From the NCBI GenBank assembly GCA_944376655.1, contig CALWDJ010000027.1, forward strand, positions 1-32,832: 32,832 nucleotides of DNA, in the 5' to 3' direction. Below are positions 1 to 7,658 of this stretch, one piece after another; the stretch's first letter is position 1; every line of letters begins with the position of its first letter. A program made the position numbers and the translations under genes. The notes under the pieces were generated by a model, which saw only the letters and a program-made list of their open reading frames with translations, was not told the origin of the DNA and ran no database searches. The stretch comes from an uncultured Clostridia bacterium. Its GTDB lineage: Bacteria; Bacillota; Clostridia; Oscillospirales; Acutalibacteraceae.

Positions 1-422
1 AAACACATACTTATTCTAATATCAAAAGAGAACAATGCTTTGCACTTAATTTTTTACCAATTAGTTATTATGATAAATTAGTAAACACAATAAAACATAA
101 TAATTATGAAGATGATGAATTTAAGGTGGGAGAGTTCACAGTAGAAAAAGCAAAGAAAATAAATGCTCCAGTAATAAAAGAAGCATTTATGAATATAGAA
201 TGTAATTTAAAAGATGTACAGGATTTAAGTGGGGCAGGCATAACTTCAATGGTTATAGGGCAAGTAGAACATATATCAGTAGATGAAGAATATGCTCAAG
301 GATATGAAAAGAGGTATGGAAAAGATGGTTTTATGATGTTAGTTCCTGCACCTCAAAATTTGAAAACAGGTGATTCAGCGCAATCTGGAATTGCAACTAT
401 AAAAATTGAAAAATTAGATTAA
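1..422 (+). CDS. Flavin reductase family protein, C-terminal part (cut by window edge)
   Basis: The frame is open from the first bases of the window to the stop at 420-422, so this is the last ~139 residues of a protein whose start lies outside. A GTG at 126 is only an internal codon. The stretch with CFALNFLP, then NIECNLKDV, VIGQVEHISVDEE and LVPAPQNLKTG resembles the split-barrel FMN-binding flavin reductase/flavoredoxin family, which usually has about 190 residues and uses bound FMN for electron transfer in the cytoplasm. Family assignment rests on pattern only. Codon use is strongly AT-rich, unlike every gene after position 1000, which suggests acquired DNA. No terminator is visible after the stop. 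A related flavoprotein of the same fold is the main alternative. Confidence 0.7.
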   Translation, partial: THTYSNIKREQCFALNFLPISYYDKLVNTIKHNNYEDDEFKVGEFTVEKAKKINAPVIKEAFMNIECNLKDVQDLSGAGITSMVIGQVEHISVDEEYAQGYEKRYGKDGFMMLVPAPQNLKTGDSAQSGIATIKIEKLD

Positions 423-427
423 AATAA

Positions 428-580
428 TTATATAAAAATAATATTTTCTGGTCATTTGATTTAAAAAATTATAGAAAGTCAAATTGGTGGAATAAAACAG
501 CAAGTACCAATATAAGTGATAAAATTACCATAAGAACGGCTAATACTATGAAAAAAGTATTAGAAATATGTAATAGATAA
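428..580 (+). pseudogene. Gene remnant, C-terminal ~50 codons without a start
   Basis: An open frame from just after a stop at 425-427 to a TAA near 580 encodes a basic, Trp/Asn/Lys-rich tail (contains KSNWWNKTAS and TMKKVLEICNR). It has no ATG, GTG or TTG in a plausible place and no ribosome binding site at its beginning, so it looks like the end of a gene whose 5' part is gone. It shares the AT-rich composition of its neighbours. I do not recognise the family. It could also be chance open frame in AT-rich spacer. Confidence 0.3.
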
Positions 581-604
581 ATAGTAATTTGTAGGTGAAA
601 AGTT

Positions 605-958
605 ATGAAAAAATTTTGGGGAATTTGCAATAATGATAATTATAGTGTCGGTTGTAATGGTGCAAGTGTTTATGTTTATGACAAAAACGGCAAAGAACTG
701 AAAGTATTTAAAGATGCACCTTATACTTATCGAGCAAAATTTAAACCAAATAATAATATATTAGTTGCTAAATCAACAGCTGGTTTTTTACTTATATATG
801 ATTTAGAAAATTCAAATAAAACTACACCAAATACAAAAACGGTTCCGCTTTCTGCGGAAAGCGGCAGGGGCGCCGCTCCTCGACCCCGCCGCCTTTTGAA
901 AAAGGCGGGCGAAAACTTTTTTCTGTTTTTTTGCTGCTTGTCTTTTTTAACAGACTGA
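605..958 (+). pseudogene. Beta-propeller (WD40-like) protein, 3'-truncated by a structured repeat
   Basis: The ATG at 605 has an AGGTG ribosome site at about 593-597. The first ~75 residues (SVYVYDKNGKELKVF, then AKFKPNNNILVAKSTAGFLLIYDLEN) look like one or two blades of a WD40-type beta-propeller, so the complete gene was probably several hundred residues. At about 843 the sequence changes abruptly from AT-rich to GC-rich, and the rest of the reading frame translates a dispersed hairpin repeat into a meaningless basic tail. I read this as a gene cut by repeat insertion or rearrangement, not a functional 117-aa protein. Function unknown. Confidence 0.55.
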
Positions 959-995
959 ACCGGCGCACAGTAAACTGTACTGTGCACCGGTTTTT
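843..995 (+). repeat. Multi-hairpin repeat, copy C (5'-shortened)
   Basis: This copy contains the stem CCGCTTTC-TGCG-GAAAGCGG (845-864), a weaker GC-rich stem, then CCGCCTTTTGAAAAAGGCGG (889-908) followed by GCGAAAACTTTT. A terminator-type hairpin begins about 50 nt further on (958-995). It matches copies at 20125-20352 (minus orientation) and 21898-22121 (plus). The 845-864 stem sequence differs from the other copies on both arms while the TGCG loop is kept. The two upstream hairpins of the other copies are missing here. Confidence 0.8.
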
Positions 996-996
996 G
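958..996 (+). terminator. Rho-independent terminator
   Basis: AACCGGCGCACAGT (958-971), a 7-nt loop and ACTGTGCACCGGTT (979-992) pair at 13 of 14 positions and run into a T tract at 991-995. It ends the truncated reading frame on the plus strand and occupies the place of the final hairpin seen in the other repeat copies. Confidence 0.75.
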
Positions 997-1020
997 TATA
1001 AACTGCAAAAACGCAGAAAT

Positions 1021-1218
1021 TTAAAACTCAAAATCGAGAATTTTTATGCCGTCTTCCTCTATTTCAACGGCTTTGCGGTACTCGCCAAATCCCGTTTTAC
1101 GGATTTCCTCGTATGCCCGGCAGACGCCGTAAATTCCGAAAAAAATACAAAGCAGTATCACAGATGAAAGGTATAAGGATTTAAAAAAAACAACGGTTTT
1201 TCTTTTTATTTTTATCAG
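1021..1218 (-). CDS. Small single-pass membrane protein, start uncertain
   Basis: Reading leftward, a frame follows spoIIP and ends at the stop 1021-1023. It encodes a basic start (IKIKRK), one hydrophobic helix (about SLYLSSVILLCIFFGIYGV) and a charged tail ending GIKILDFEF, 60-65 residues in all. The hydrophobic helix and even codon use argue for a real gene. There is no ATG: an in-frame stop lies at 1237-1239, and the only start-like codons after it are CTG (1216-1218) and ATA codons, with AAAAAAGGA nearby. It sits just downstream of gpr-spoIIP, where B. subtilis has the membrane gene yqxA, but I see no sequence reason to equate them. Confidence 0.45.
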   Translation of the reverse strand: MIKIKRKTVVFFKSLYLSSVILLCIFFGIYGVCRAYEEIRKTGFGEYRKAVEIEEDGIKILDFEF

Positions 1219-1261
1219 TCCTTTTTTATTTATGTATTATTTTTTCCGCTTTCTCAAATCT

Positions 1262-2353
1262 TTATACAAGCGTGTTGAAAAGGCTCGCGAGCGCGTTCCC
1301 CACAAGCTCGGCAGAGTAATGTACCTCGTCAAGGGAATTAGCGTCGGTGCCGAATTCGATAAGCAGCGAGCCCTTTGTAAGGCTCTCGTTGTACTTTCCC
1401 GTAGTAAGGCTTATCGGACGCGCCAGCGTAGGATATTTTACCTCCAGCGTCTGCTGGAGCCTTACCGCCAGCTTGAGATTCTCCTGCCAGTCCGGAAAAC
1501 CGCTCTCGCCCTCGCTCTGGGAGCCCATCACAAGCATTACCTGCGCCGCCTTTTTGCCGTTTATCTCGGTCACGAGCTTTACCTTGTCGCTCTCTCCTGA
1601 GCTTACGGCGTCACGGTGTAGGTCGAGCACCACTTTTATGCTCGGATATTTCTTGAGATAGCTGTTTATGGTCTGCGCCGCCCTCGTGTAGCTTCCGCTG
1701 TACTGCGGATAGTCGTGCTCGGTGGTGTCGTGCAGGGTCTTTATGCCGGCGGCGTTGAGCTTCTCCGCCACAATATCTCCCACGCTTACCATATTTTTGG
1801 TTTTATCCCGTGAACGGGAGGTAAACGCGTCGGTATAATATTCGCTGTCGTCCTCCATAAAGGTCTCGGTGGTGTGGGTGTGCATTATAAGCACCTGCGG
1901 CTCGTCGTTTTTCTTTAATTTAAAGCTCAGTGAGGACGAAAGCAGGCTTTTTATATCTATTTTGTGCGACGTTCCGTTTTTGAGATATACATTGCTGTAT
2001 GAAAGTCCGGCGTTATAGGGCGAGATGTACTGACTAAGTATTTTGCCCTTTACATTGCCCGAAACCGAAGCGGTGGCGGACGAGGAGCCGCTTTCCGCTT
2101 TTTCCTCCGGATTATCCTTGCTCTGTGCGGCTTCCGGCGAGCTTTGGGAATCTCCGGTTTCCGTATTTTCAGATGAAATTTCCTCTTTTTCCTCAGGCAA
2201 AATTTCAGTATCCTGACTGTGAGGCGCCGTTTCAAAAATATCCGTTCCGGTGCCCGCAGCCTCTGTCAGCTTTCCGAAAACATTATACGCTATTACCGCG
2301 ATACAGGCGGTAAAAACGCACGCCAGCCGCGCCATTGCCGAATATCTGCCCAT
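1262..2353 (-). CDS. spoIIP: Stage II sporulation protein P
   Basis: 363 residues from the ATG at 2353, chosen over an ATG 21 nt upstream because GGGAGG lies 8 nt before it. The protein has an N-terminal membrane anchor (ARLACVFTACIAVIAYNVF), a Ser/Glu-rich linker and a C-terminal amidase/endopeptidase domain with LIMHTHTTE, VLDLHRDAV and LLIEFGTDANSLDE, whose His and Glu residues fit the zinc site of SpoIIP. SpoIIP works with SpoIID and SpoIIM in the mother cell, degrading septal peptidoglycan so that the mother-cell membrane can engulf the forespore. It follows gpr by 45 nt on the same strand, the same order as in Bacillus. Confidence 0.93.
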   Translation of the reverse strand: MGRYSAMARLACVFTACIAVIAYNVFGKLTEAAGTGTDIFETAPHSQDTEILPEEKEEISSENTETGDSQSSPEAAQSKDNPEEKAESGSSSATASVSGNVKGKILSQYISPYNAGLSYSNVYLKNGTSHKIDIKSLLSSSLSFKLKKNDEPQVLIMHTHTTETFMEDDSEYYTDAFTSRSRDKTKNMVSVGDIVAEKLNAAGIKTLHDTTEHDYPQYSGSYTRAAQTINSYLKKYPSIKVVLDLHRDAVSSGESDKVKLVTEINGKKAAQVMLVMGSQSEGESGFPDWQENLKLAVRLQQTLEVKYPTLARPISLTTGKYNESLTKGSLLIEFGTDANSLDEVHYSAELVGNALASLFNTLV

Positions 2354-2398
2354 TATTACCGCCTCCCATACCATTATTCTATGCCTTCGGCTCTCGCT

Positions 2399-3247
2399 TT
2401 ATACCAGCCCTGAGAGAATATCCGGCTCTATTCCGGGCTGTAAAAAGGTGTTCATTGCGCGCGCTAAAATTCCGCTTATCCTGTCTGTGAGCATATCGAC
2501 GTCTTTCGGGGTTACGAACATTCCTTCAGAGGAACGGCTTTTTGAGCCTGTCAGCTCCTCGGCAAGAATTTCCGCTCCCACAACCGTAGGAACGCCGACG
2601 GCTATTACAGGTACTGACAGAGTGGCGGAGCTTAACTCTTTCCGCCTGTTTTTTACTCCTGAACCCGGAGATATTCCGGTGTCGCATATCTGTACCGTGG
2701 TAAAAAGCCTTTCGGTGCTTCTCGCGGCCAAAGCGTCTATTGCTATGACGGCGGCAGGCTTTACGGTATCCGCCGCCGCCTTTATAAGCTCGCTTGCCTC
2801 TATTCCGGTCTGACCTAAAACTCCGGGCGACAGCACCGAAACGCTCCTTATGCCGTCAAGTCCGAGTTCCTTTGCAAACTGTCCGTTTATATGGCGGGTG
2901 GCGAGCAATCTTCCGGCGGTGAGAGGTCCTACTGCATCGGGCGTAATGTCGGTATTCCCGAGTCCCGCAACAAGAAGCGGCGCTTTTTTGTCCGGAAAAA
3001 GTCCGGCGAGCGTTTTCGCAAGGCATTTTTCAAGCTCTTTACAGTCCGCTATGCGGGTTACCGGCGGAAATTCTACTGTTATATACCTACCCATTGCCTT
3101 TCCGAGCGCCTTTTCCCCTTCTTCTGACACTATTTCTATTTTTGTAATGCTTACATCTCCGCTTCCGCTTTTCTCGATCAGAACCCCGTCCTCGGGATAT
3201 TTTTCCGATTCCGTAAGCTCAAGCGCCAGGTCTGTTCTTCCGGTCAT
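2399..3247 (-). CDS. gpr: Spore germination protease GPR
   Basis: 282 residues. The ATG at 3247 has GGAAAGG about 10 nt upstream. GPR cuts small acid-soluble spore proteins (SASP) at the onset of germination, releasing amino acids and freeing the DNA. The N-terminus MTGRTDLALE contains the SASP-like sequence at which the zymogen processes itself. The core has LLVAGLGNTDITPDAVGPL, SVLSPGVLGQTGIEA, VIAIDALAAR and GVGVPTV-type segments typical of this A25 peptidase family, including conserved Asp residues. It is slightly shorter than Bacillus GPR (~370). It diverges from dnaA across 131 bp, an unusual neighbour for the origin. Confidence 0.93.
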   Translation of the reverse strand: MTGRTDLALELTESEKYPEDGVLIEKSGSGDVSITKIEIVSEEGEKALGKAMGRYITVEFPPVTRIADCKELEKCLAKTLAGLFPDKKAPLLVAGLGNTDITPDAVGPLTAGRLLATRHINGQFAKELGLDGIRSVSVLSPGVLGQTGIEASELIKAAADTVKPAAVIAIDALAARSTERLFTTVQICDTGISPGSGVKNRRKELSSATLSVPVIAVGVPTVVGAEILAEELTGSKSRSSEGMFVTPKDVDMLTDRISGILARAMNTFLQPGIEPDILSGLV

Positions 3248-3301
3248 CGCAGTTTTCCTTTCCGTTTTTTTTAAATTATCCCCTTTTTTGTGCTAAAAAA
3301 G

Positions 3302-3330
3302 TTGAAAAAGTTCAGAAATTATGATATACT
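3302..3330 (+). promoter_or_regulatory. dnaA promoter (sigma-A type)
   Basis: TTGAAA (3302-3307), 17-bp spacer and TATACT (3325-3330). It is followed by an AT-only run at about 3339-3364 and the ribosome site AAGGTGG (3365-3371) before the dnaA ATG. The AT run may help the region melt, though the main duplex-unwinding region is more likely downstream of dnaA. Confidence 0.8.
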
Positions 3331-3378
3331 GTATTAGATTATTATATATATATTATTATATATTAAGGTGGTAAAAAA

Positions 3379-4719
3379 ATGCCGATAGGCTCTATTGAGG
3401 ACATCTGGGCAGCCGTCTGCGAGGAGTGCAAAAAAACCATCTCCGAGGTCGCTTTCAACTGCTTTTTAAAAGACCTGAAGCCGGTTTCTCTTGACGGCGG
3501 CGAGTTTATTCTCTCCATAAACAACGATTATATGCGCGGTGTTGTGGAGCAGAATTACACGCAGGTGCTTGAAAACGCTATCAAGACCGTGATGGGTATT
3601 GACATAAAGGTCAAAATAATTTTTGAGGACGATGAGGAAAAAATTTTAAAAGCGGAGCAGTTCAGCGACGGGCTTACGTTTGAGGATTTTTTTACCTTTT
3701 CAAATTTTGTGGTCGGCTCCACAAACCGCTTTGCCCACGCGGCGTCGCTCGCGGTGGCCAACAACAACACGATCACATACAACCCGCTTGTTATATACGG
3801 ACCTCCCGGAGTGGGAAAAACACATCTGCTGCTTGCTATAAAGAATCAGATGAAAAAGAATTTTCCGTTCAAGAAGATTGAGTATATAAGAAGCGAGGAT
3901 TTTACAAATCAGCTTATAAAGGCACTTCAGGACGGTAAGCTGGGGCTCGGCTCGATTGAGGACTTCCGCAGCAAGTACAGAGGGGTTGACGTGCTGCTCA
4001 TAGACGATATTCAGTTTATCGCCGGCAAGGAGCAGACACAGGAGGAGTTTTTCAATACCTTCAACACTCTTTATCAGAACAATAAGCAGATAGTCGTAAC
4101 CCTCGACCGTCCGCCGAGAGAGATAAAGACGCTTGACGACCGCATAAGGGGACGCTTTGAGAGCGGTCTTTTCGCGGATATCACACTGCCCGACTTTGAG
4201 ACAAGAGTGGGGATAATAAAGAAAAAATCCGAAAAGCTGCATGTTGAGATAGACGAGAGCCTTGTGTTTTACATTGCCGAGCATATAAAGGGAAACACAA
4301 GACAGCTTGAGGGCGTGGTAAAAAAGGTTCAGGCATATATGTCGATACAGAACAAGATACCGACCCTCGCCGTGATACAGGGCTTTATAAGGGACATTAT
4401 AAACGACGCCCAGCCTGAGCCTGTAAAGATTGAAAAGATAATTGCCGAGGTGGCTAAAACCTACAACGTATCCGAAAGCGACATTCTCTCAAACCGCCGC
4501 ACCTCCTCGCTCGCGCTTGCCCGTCAGGTAGCCATGTATATAGCGCGTGAGACCACAAACCTTTCCTACAAGGCGATAGGAGAGAGCTTCGGCAAGGATC
4601 ACACTACGGTGCTTTACAACGTAAACCACATTGAGAATTTTCTCAAGGACAAGCCGTATGAGCGCGAGCTTGTAAAGGACATAATCAAGAATCTTAACGC
4701 AGACGCGTCGGATTACTGA
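3379..4719 (+). CDS. dnaA: Chromosomal replication initiator DnaA
   Basis: 446 residues from ATG 3379. Domain I covers about residues 1-80 and domain II is very short (~85-98). The AAA+ domain has Walker A GPPGVGKT (141-148), Walker B LLIDDIQF and the arginine-containing DRPPREIKTLDDRIRGRF. The C-terminal domain IV carries the DnaA signature GKDHTTVLYNVNHIE that reads DnaA boxes. ATP-DnaA binds the box cluster just downstream, opens the origin and loads the helicase. Linker segments are more variable than in Bacillus (RGRFESGLF where RSRFEWGL is common). dnaN follows after the origin region. Confidence 0.98.
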   Translation: MPIGSIEDIWAAVCEECKKTISEVAFNCFLKDLKPVSLDGGEFILSINNDYMRGVVEQNYTQVLENAIKTVMGIDIKVKIIFEDDEEKILKAEQFSDGLTFEDFFTFSNFVVGSTNRFAHAASLAVANNNTITYNPLVIYGPPGVGKTHLLLAIKNQMKKNFPFKKIEYIRSEDFTNQLIKALQDGKLGLGSIEDFRSKYRGVDVLLIDDIQFIAGKEQTQEEFFNTFNTLYQNNKQIVVTLDRPPREIKTLDDRIRGRFESGLFADITLPDFETRVGIIKKKSEKLHVEIDESLVFYIAEHIKGNTRQLEGVVKKVQAYMSIQNKIPTLAVIQGFIRDIINDAQPEPVKIEKIIAEVAKTYNVSESDILSNRRTSSLALARQVAMYIARETTNLSYKAIGESFGKDHTTVLYNVNHIENFLKDKPYERELVKDIIKNLNADASDY

Positions 4720-4933
4720 ACAAAAAGTTATCCGCATTATCCACTTTAATTAACAGTGAAGTTATCAAACCGGCTGTTGATAACCGAAAACCGGAAAATT
4801 TCTGAACTTTTTATCCAATCCGGTTTCAACACGCAAAATCCTTTTATGGCGCGTGATAAAGCGAGTTATCCACCGTTTCAACACCCTATATTATGACTGT
4901 TATTTTTATATTTTGTTTTTAGGAGGAAAAATT
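4720..4933 (+). other. oriC: oriC: DnaA-box cluster and AT-rich unwinding region
   Basis: The dnaA-dnaN gap holds many 9-mers close to TTATCCACA: TTATCCGCA (4728-4736), TTATCCACT (4737-4745, directly abutting), TTATCAAAC (4762-4770), TTATCAACA on the minus strand (4775-4783), TTATCCAAT (4811-4819), a weak minus-strand site near 4852-4859 and TTATCCACC (4866-4874). An AT-rich stretch from about 4885 to 4920 (TATATTATGAC to TTTTTATATTTTG) is the likely unwinding element. No box is a perfect consensus match. The second half also serves as the dnaN leader, ending in AGGAGG at 4921-4926. Confidence 0.9.
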
Positions 4934-6034
4934 ATGATTTTTTCAGTTGAGCGTTCAGAGCTGCTTGAGGCGGTTTCACGTCTTCAGCGAGTGGTAGGCT
5001 CAAAAACCTCCGTTCCCGTGCTTGAGGGAATACTTCTATCGGCGGAGCAGGGAAAGCTGACCCTTATAGCCTACAATCTCGAAATGGGAATGAAAAAGGA
5101 AATATACGCGAGGTGCGAGGAAGCGGGAGACATTGTATTAAGCGCCCGTCTGCTGGCAGATATTCTGCGCCGTATGAACGGCATACAGGTGGAAATATCA
5201 GCTGACGAGAGGCTTAACTGCTCTATACGCTGCGGCGAGGCCACCTTTGACATTATGGGCATGGCGACGGCCGATTTTCCCGAAATGCCCTCTGTGGGAG
5301 CAGGAAAAAACATTATGATTAACGGCGGCGTGCTTTCACACATGGTAAAGGGAACGATTTTTGCTGCGGCGCAGACCGAGGGCGTAAAACCGATACTTAC
5401 AGGCATTAACGTAACCATTGAGGACGGCGTTATGCAGTTTGTCGCGATTGACGGTTACCGTCTCGCAATAAGGAAGCACAGGGTTGACATAAACGATAAT
5501 TTTTCCTTTATAATTTCAGGCAGAGCGGTAGGAGAGGCGGTAAAGCTGATTGACGATGAGAACGAGGACGTTGAGATAAACGTGAGCGAGCGTCTTATCA
5601 GCTTCAATATAAACGGCTACTCCTTTATTTCAAGACTGCTTGAGGGCGAGTTCGTAAACTACAAAAAGACCATTCCGACCGAGCATAAGCAGCGTGTCGT
5701 AGTAAACACAAGAGAGCTTACCGAAACGATAGAGCGCGTCTCATTGCTTATAAGCGAGTCATTTTCGACCCCGATAAGGTGTTATTTCAACGAACTTAAC
5801 GTGGTATTCACCTGCGCTACCTCGGTAGGACGCGCGACTGAAACCTTCAACACAAAATTGGAGGGCGAGAATTTCGAGATAGGGCTTAACAGCCGCTACC
5901 TGCTTGAGGCTCTGCGCGCGGTTGAGGAGGAGCAGATACAAATACTTTTCAACGGCTCGGGCGCCGGAGTTGTGATAACCGCGCTTGACGGCGACGATTT
6001 CAAATATATGATAATGCCTATGAGGTTGAGATAA
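4934..6034 (+). CDS. dnaN: DNA polymerase III beta sliding clamp
   Basis: 366 residues starting at ATG 4934 (MIFSVERSELLEAVSRLQRVV), with AGGAGG 8 nt upstream. A longer in-frame start at 4853 would translate DnaA boxes and is rejected. Three repeated clamp domains are present; recognisable parts are SVPVLEGILLSA, FVAIDGYRLAIRK and a C-terminal MIMPMRLR. Two copies form a ring on DNA that tethers the polymerase and recruits repair and replication proteins. The stop overlaps the ATG of yaaA by one base (TAATG), so the two are translationally coupled. Confidence 0.98.
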   Translation: MIFSVERSELLEAVSRLQRVVGSKTSVPVLEGILLSAEQGKLTLIAYNLEMGMKKEIYARCEEAGDIVLSARLLADILRRMNGIQVEISADERLNCSIRCGEATFDIMGMATADFPEMPSVGAGKNIMINGGVLSHMVKGTIFAAAQTEGVKPILTGINVTIEDGVMQFVAIDGYRLAIRKHRVDINDNFSFIISGRAVGEAVKLIDDENEDVEINVSERLISFNINGYSFISRLLEGEFVNYKKTIPTEHKQRVVVNTRELTETIERVSLLISESFSTPIRCYFNELNVVFTCATSVGRATETFNTKLEGENFEIGLNSRYLLEALRAVEEEQIQILFNGSGAGVVITALDGDDFKYMIMPMRLR

Positions 6035-6246
6035 TGGAATATAAACAGCTCTCTATAAAAGAGGAGTTTATAAGGCTTGACAGCGCTATGAAGCTGGCTG
6101 GTCTGGTTTCGACCGGCGGCCATGCGAAAACGGTAATACAAAACGGCGAGGTTACGGTAAACGGTGAGGTCTGCACGGCAAGAGGAAAAAAGCTCCGCAG
6201 GGGAGATATGTCGGTGTATGACGGTCAGGGATTTGTTATAGTATGA
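6034..6246 (+). CDS. yaaA: S4-domain RNA-binding protein YaaA
   Basis: 70 residues, essentially a single S4 domain (IRLDSAMKLAGLVSTGGHAKTVIQNGEVTVNGE, then RGKKLRRGD). The position between dnaN and recF is the classic Firmicutes arrangement of yaaA/rlbA. S4 domains bind structured RNA; a role in ribosome assembly has been proposed for this family. It overlaps dnaN by one base and recF by four (GTATGATT region), giving a tight dnaN-yaaA-recF-remB cluster. Confidence 0.9.
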   Translation: MEYKQLSIKEEFIRLDSAMKLAGLVSTGGHAKTVIQNGEVTVNGEVCTARGKKLRRGDMSVYDGQGFVIV

Positions 6247-7304
6247 TTATAAAGGCTTTGACCTGCCGGAATTTCCGCAACATTGAGGAGCTTGAAGCCG
6301 GAAGCTTTGACGAAATGAACGTCATATGCGGCGAAAACGCCCAGGGAAAGACAAATATGCTTGAGAGCATATGGCTTTTTACCGGAATGAAGAGCTTTCG
6401 CGGCTCAAGGGATTCGGAGCTTGTTAAAAAAGACCGTGAAAAGGCTGTAAACGGGCTTGAGTTTGTTTCGGCCGGAACCGAAGAAAGCGCGCGGCTTGAG
6501 ATAAGCGAGCGCAGAACCGCTTTTCTGAACGGCAAGAAGCTGAAGGCCGCGTCTGAGCTGGCAGAGCATTTCAGCGCTGTGGTTTTCTCGCCCGGCGACC
6601 TTTCTTTAATAAAAGACGGTCCGGCGGTAAGGCGGCGGTTTCTCGATACGGCGATAGGCCAGCTTTATCCGGCATACATCGGGATACTCAAAAAGTACAC
6701 AAGAGCGGTTATACAGCGCAACAGCGTGATAAAGAATTACAGATATGACCGCACGCTTGAAATTATGCTTGACTCCTTTGAGGACGAGATAGCGGCGGAA
6801 GCTGTAAAGATAGTAAAATTCAGGGCAAGGTACATTTCCCTTTTAAAAGAAATACTGCCGGAAATTTACGGCGGTATCTCATCGGGAAAGGAAAGCCTTG
6901 AGACCTTTTATATGCCGTCAGCCGCTGATGATGTAAAGGAAAGGCTGAAGGCGGCGAGAACAGCCGATATGCTTACCGGTTCAACCTCGGCAGGACCGCA
7001 CAGGGATGATATTGATTTCAAGATAAACGGAATGTCGGCAAGAAGCTACGGCTCGCAGGGGCAGAAAAGGAGCGTCGCGCTTGCCTTAAAGCTGGCGGAA
7101 GCGGAGATAATTAAAAATATTTCGGGGGAATACCCGGTGTTTCTGCTCGATGATGTTATGAGCGAGCTTGACCCCGACAGGCAGAGCTACATTTTAAACC
7201 GGGTAAAGGGAATACAGACCTTTATAACCTGCTGTGACCCGTCAAACACGGCGAGTCTTGAAAAGGGCAGAATAATCTATATAGAAAACGGACGGATAAG
7301 ATAA
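6243..7304 (+). CDS. recF: DNA replication and repair protein RecF
   Basis: 353 residues. SMC-like ATPase: N-terminal ICGENAQGKTNMLESIW is the Walker A region, GSQGQKRSVALALKLAEA is the ABC-type signature and VFLLDDVMSELDPDR is Walker B with the D-loop. RecF, with RecO and RecR, loads RecA on gapped single-stranded DNA. The start ATG at 6243 overlaps the yaaA stop by 4 nt and its stop overlaps the next gene by one base, so expression probably follows dnaN. Length is normal for the family (~360). Confidence 0.97.
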   Translation: MIIKALTCRNFRNIEELEAGSFDEMNVICGENAQGKTNMLESIWLFTGMKSFRGSRDSELVKKDREKAVNGLEFVSAGTEESARLEISERRTAFLNGKKLKAASELAEHFSAVVFSPGDLSLIKDGPAVRRRFLDTAIGQLYPAYIGILKKYTRAVIQRNSVIKNYRYDRTLEIMLDSFEDEIAAEAVKIVKFRARYISLLKEILPEIYGGISSGKESLETFYMPSAADDVKERLKAARTADMLTGSTSAGPHRDDIDFKINGMSARSYGSQGQKRSVALALKLAEAEIIKNISGEYPVFLLDDVMSELDPDRQSYILNRVKGIQTFITCCDPSNTASLEKGRIIYIENGRIR

Positions 7305-7567
7305 TGTATATTCATCTGGGACAGGGCACGGTCGTGCCGTCGGGCGAAATTGTGGGCATATTCGATATAGAGAGTACCACGGTTTCAAAAAACACCCGCG
7401 TTTTTCTTGAAAAAGCCGAGAAAAAGGGAGAGGTAGTAACAGTATCCTACGAGCTGCCGAAATCCTTTGCGGTCTGCGCGGGAAAGGACAAAAAGCAGAC
7501 GGTGTATATCTCACAGCTTGCCTCCTCCACCCTGCTTAAACGCTCGGACTTTATAAATTCGCTTTAA
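7304..7567 (+). CDS. remB: Extracellular matrix regulator RemB (DUF370)
   Basis: 87 residues: MYIHLGQGTVVPSGEIVGIFDIESTT opening and a conserved VVTVSYELPKSFAV core, typical of the DUF370/RemB (YaaB) family found between recF and gyrB in many Firmicutes. The related RemA is a DNA-binding activator of biofilm matrix genes; the role of RemB is less clear. The ATG overlaps the recF stop by one base. After the stop there is a short imperfect hairpin (about 7588-7605) before gyrB but no convincing terminator. Confidence 0.9.
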   Translation: MYIHLGQGTVVPSGEIVGIFDIESTTVSKNTRVFLEKAEKKGEVVTVSYELPKSFAVCAGKDKKQTVYISQLASSTLLKRSDFINSL

Positions 7568-7658
7568 TTACAGAATATTACCCGATTTATTTTCGCTTTA
7601 AAAAGCGGAAAATACGGATAAAATAATTTTTTTCAGATTGAAAGGAATGTTGGTTCAA

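Noticed and set aside
727-1031. Minus-strand open frames across the copy C repeat
   Set aside because: They translate the hairpin repeat and terminator, are low-complexity and have no ribosome site.
4853-4933. Longer N-terminus for DnaN
   Set aside because: It would translate a DnaA box and the AT-rich origin; AGGAGG directly precedes the ATG at 4934, which starts the conserved clamp sequence.
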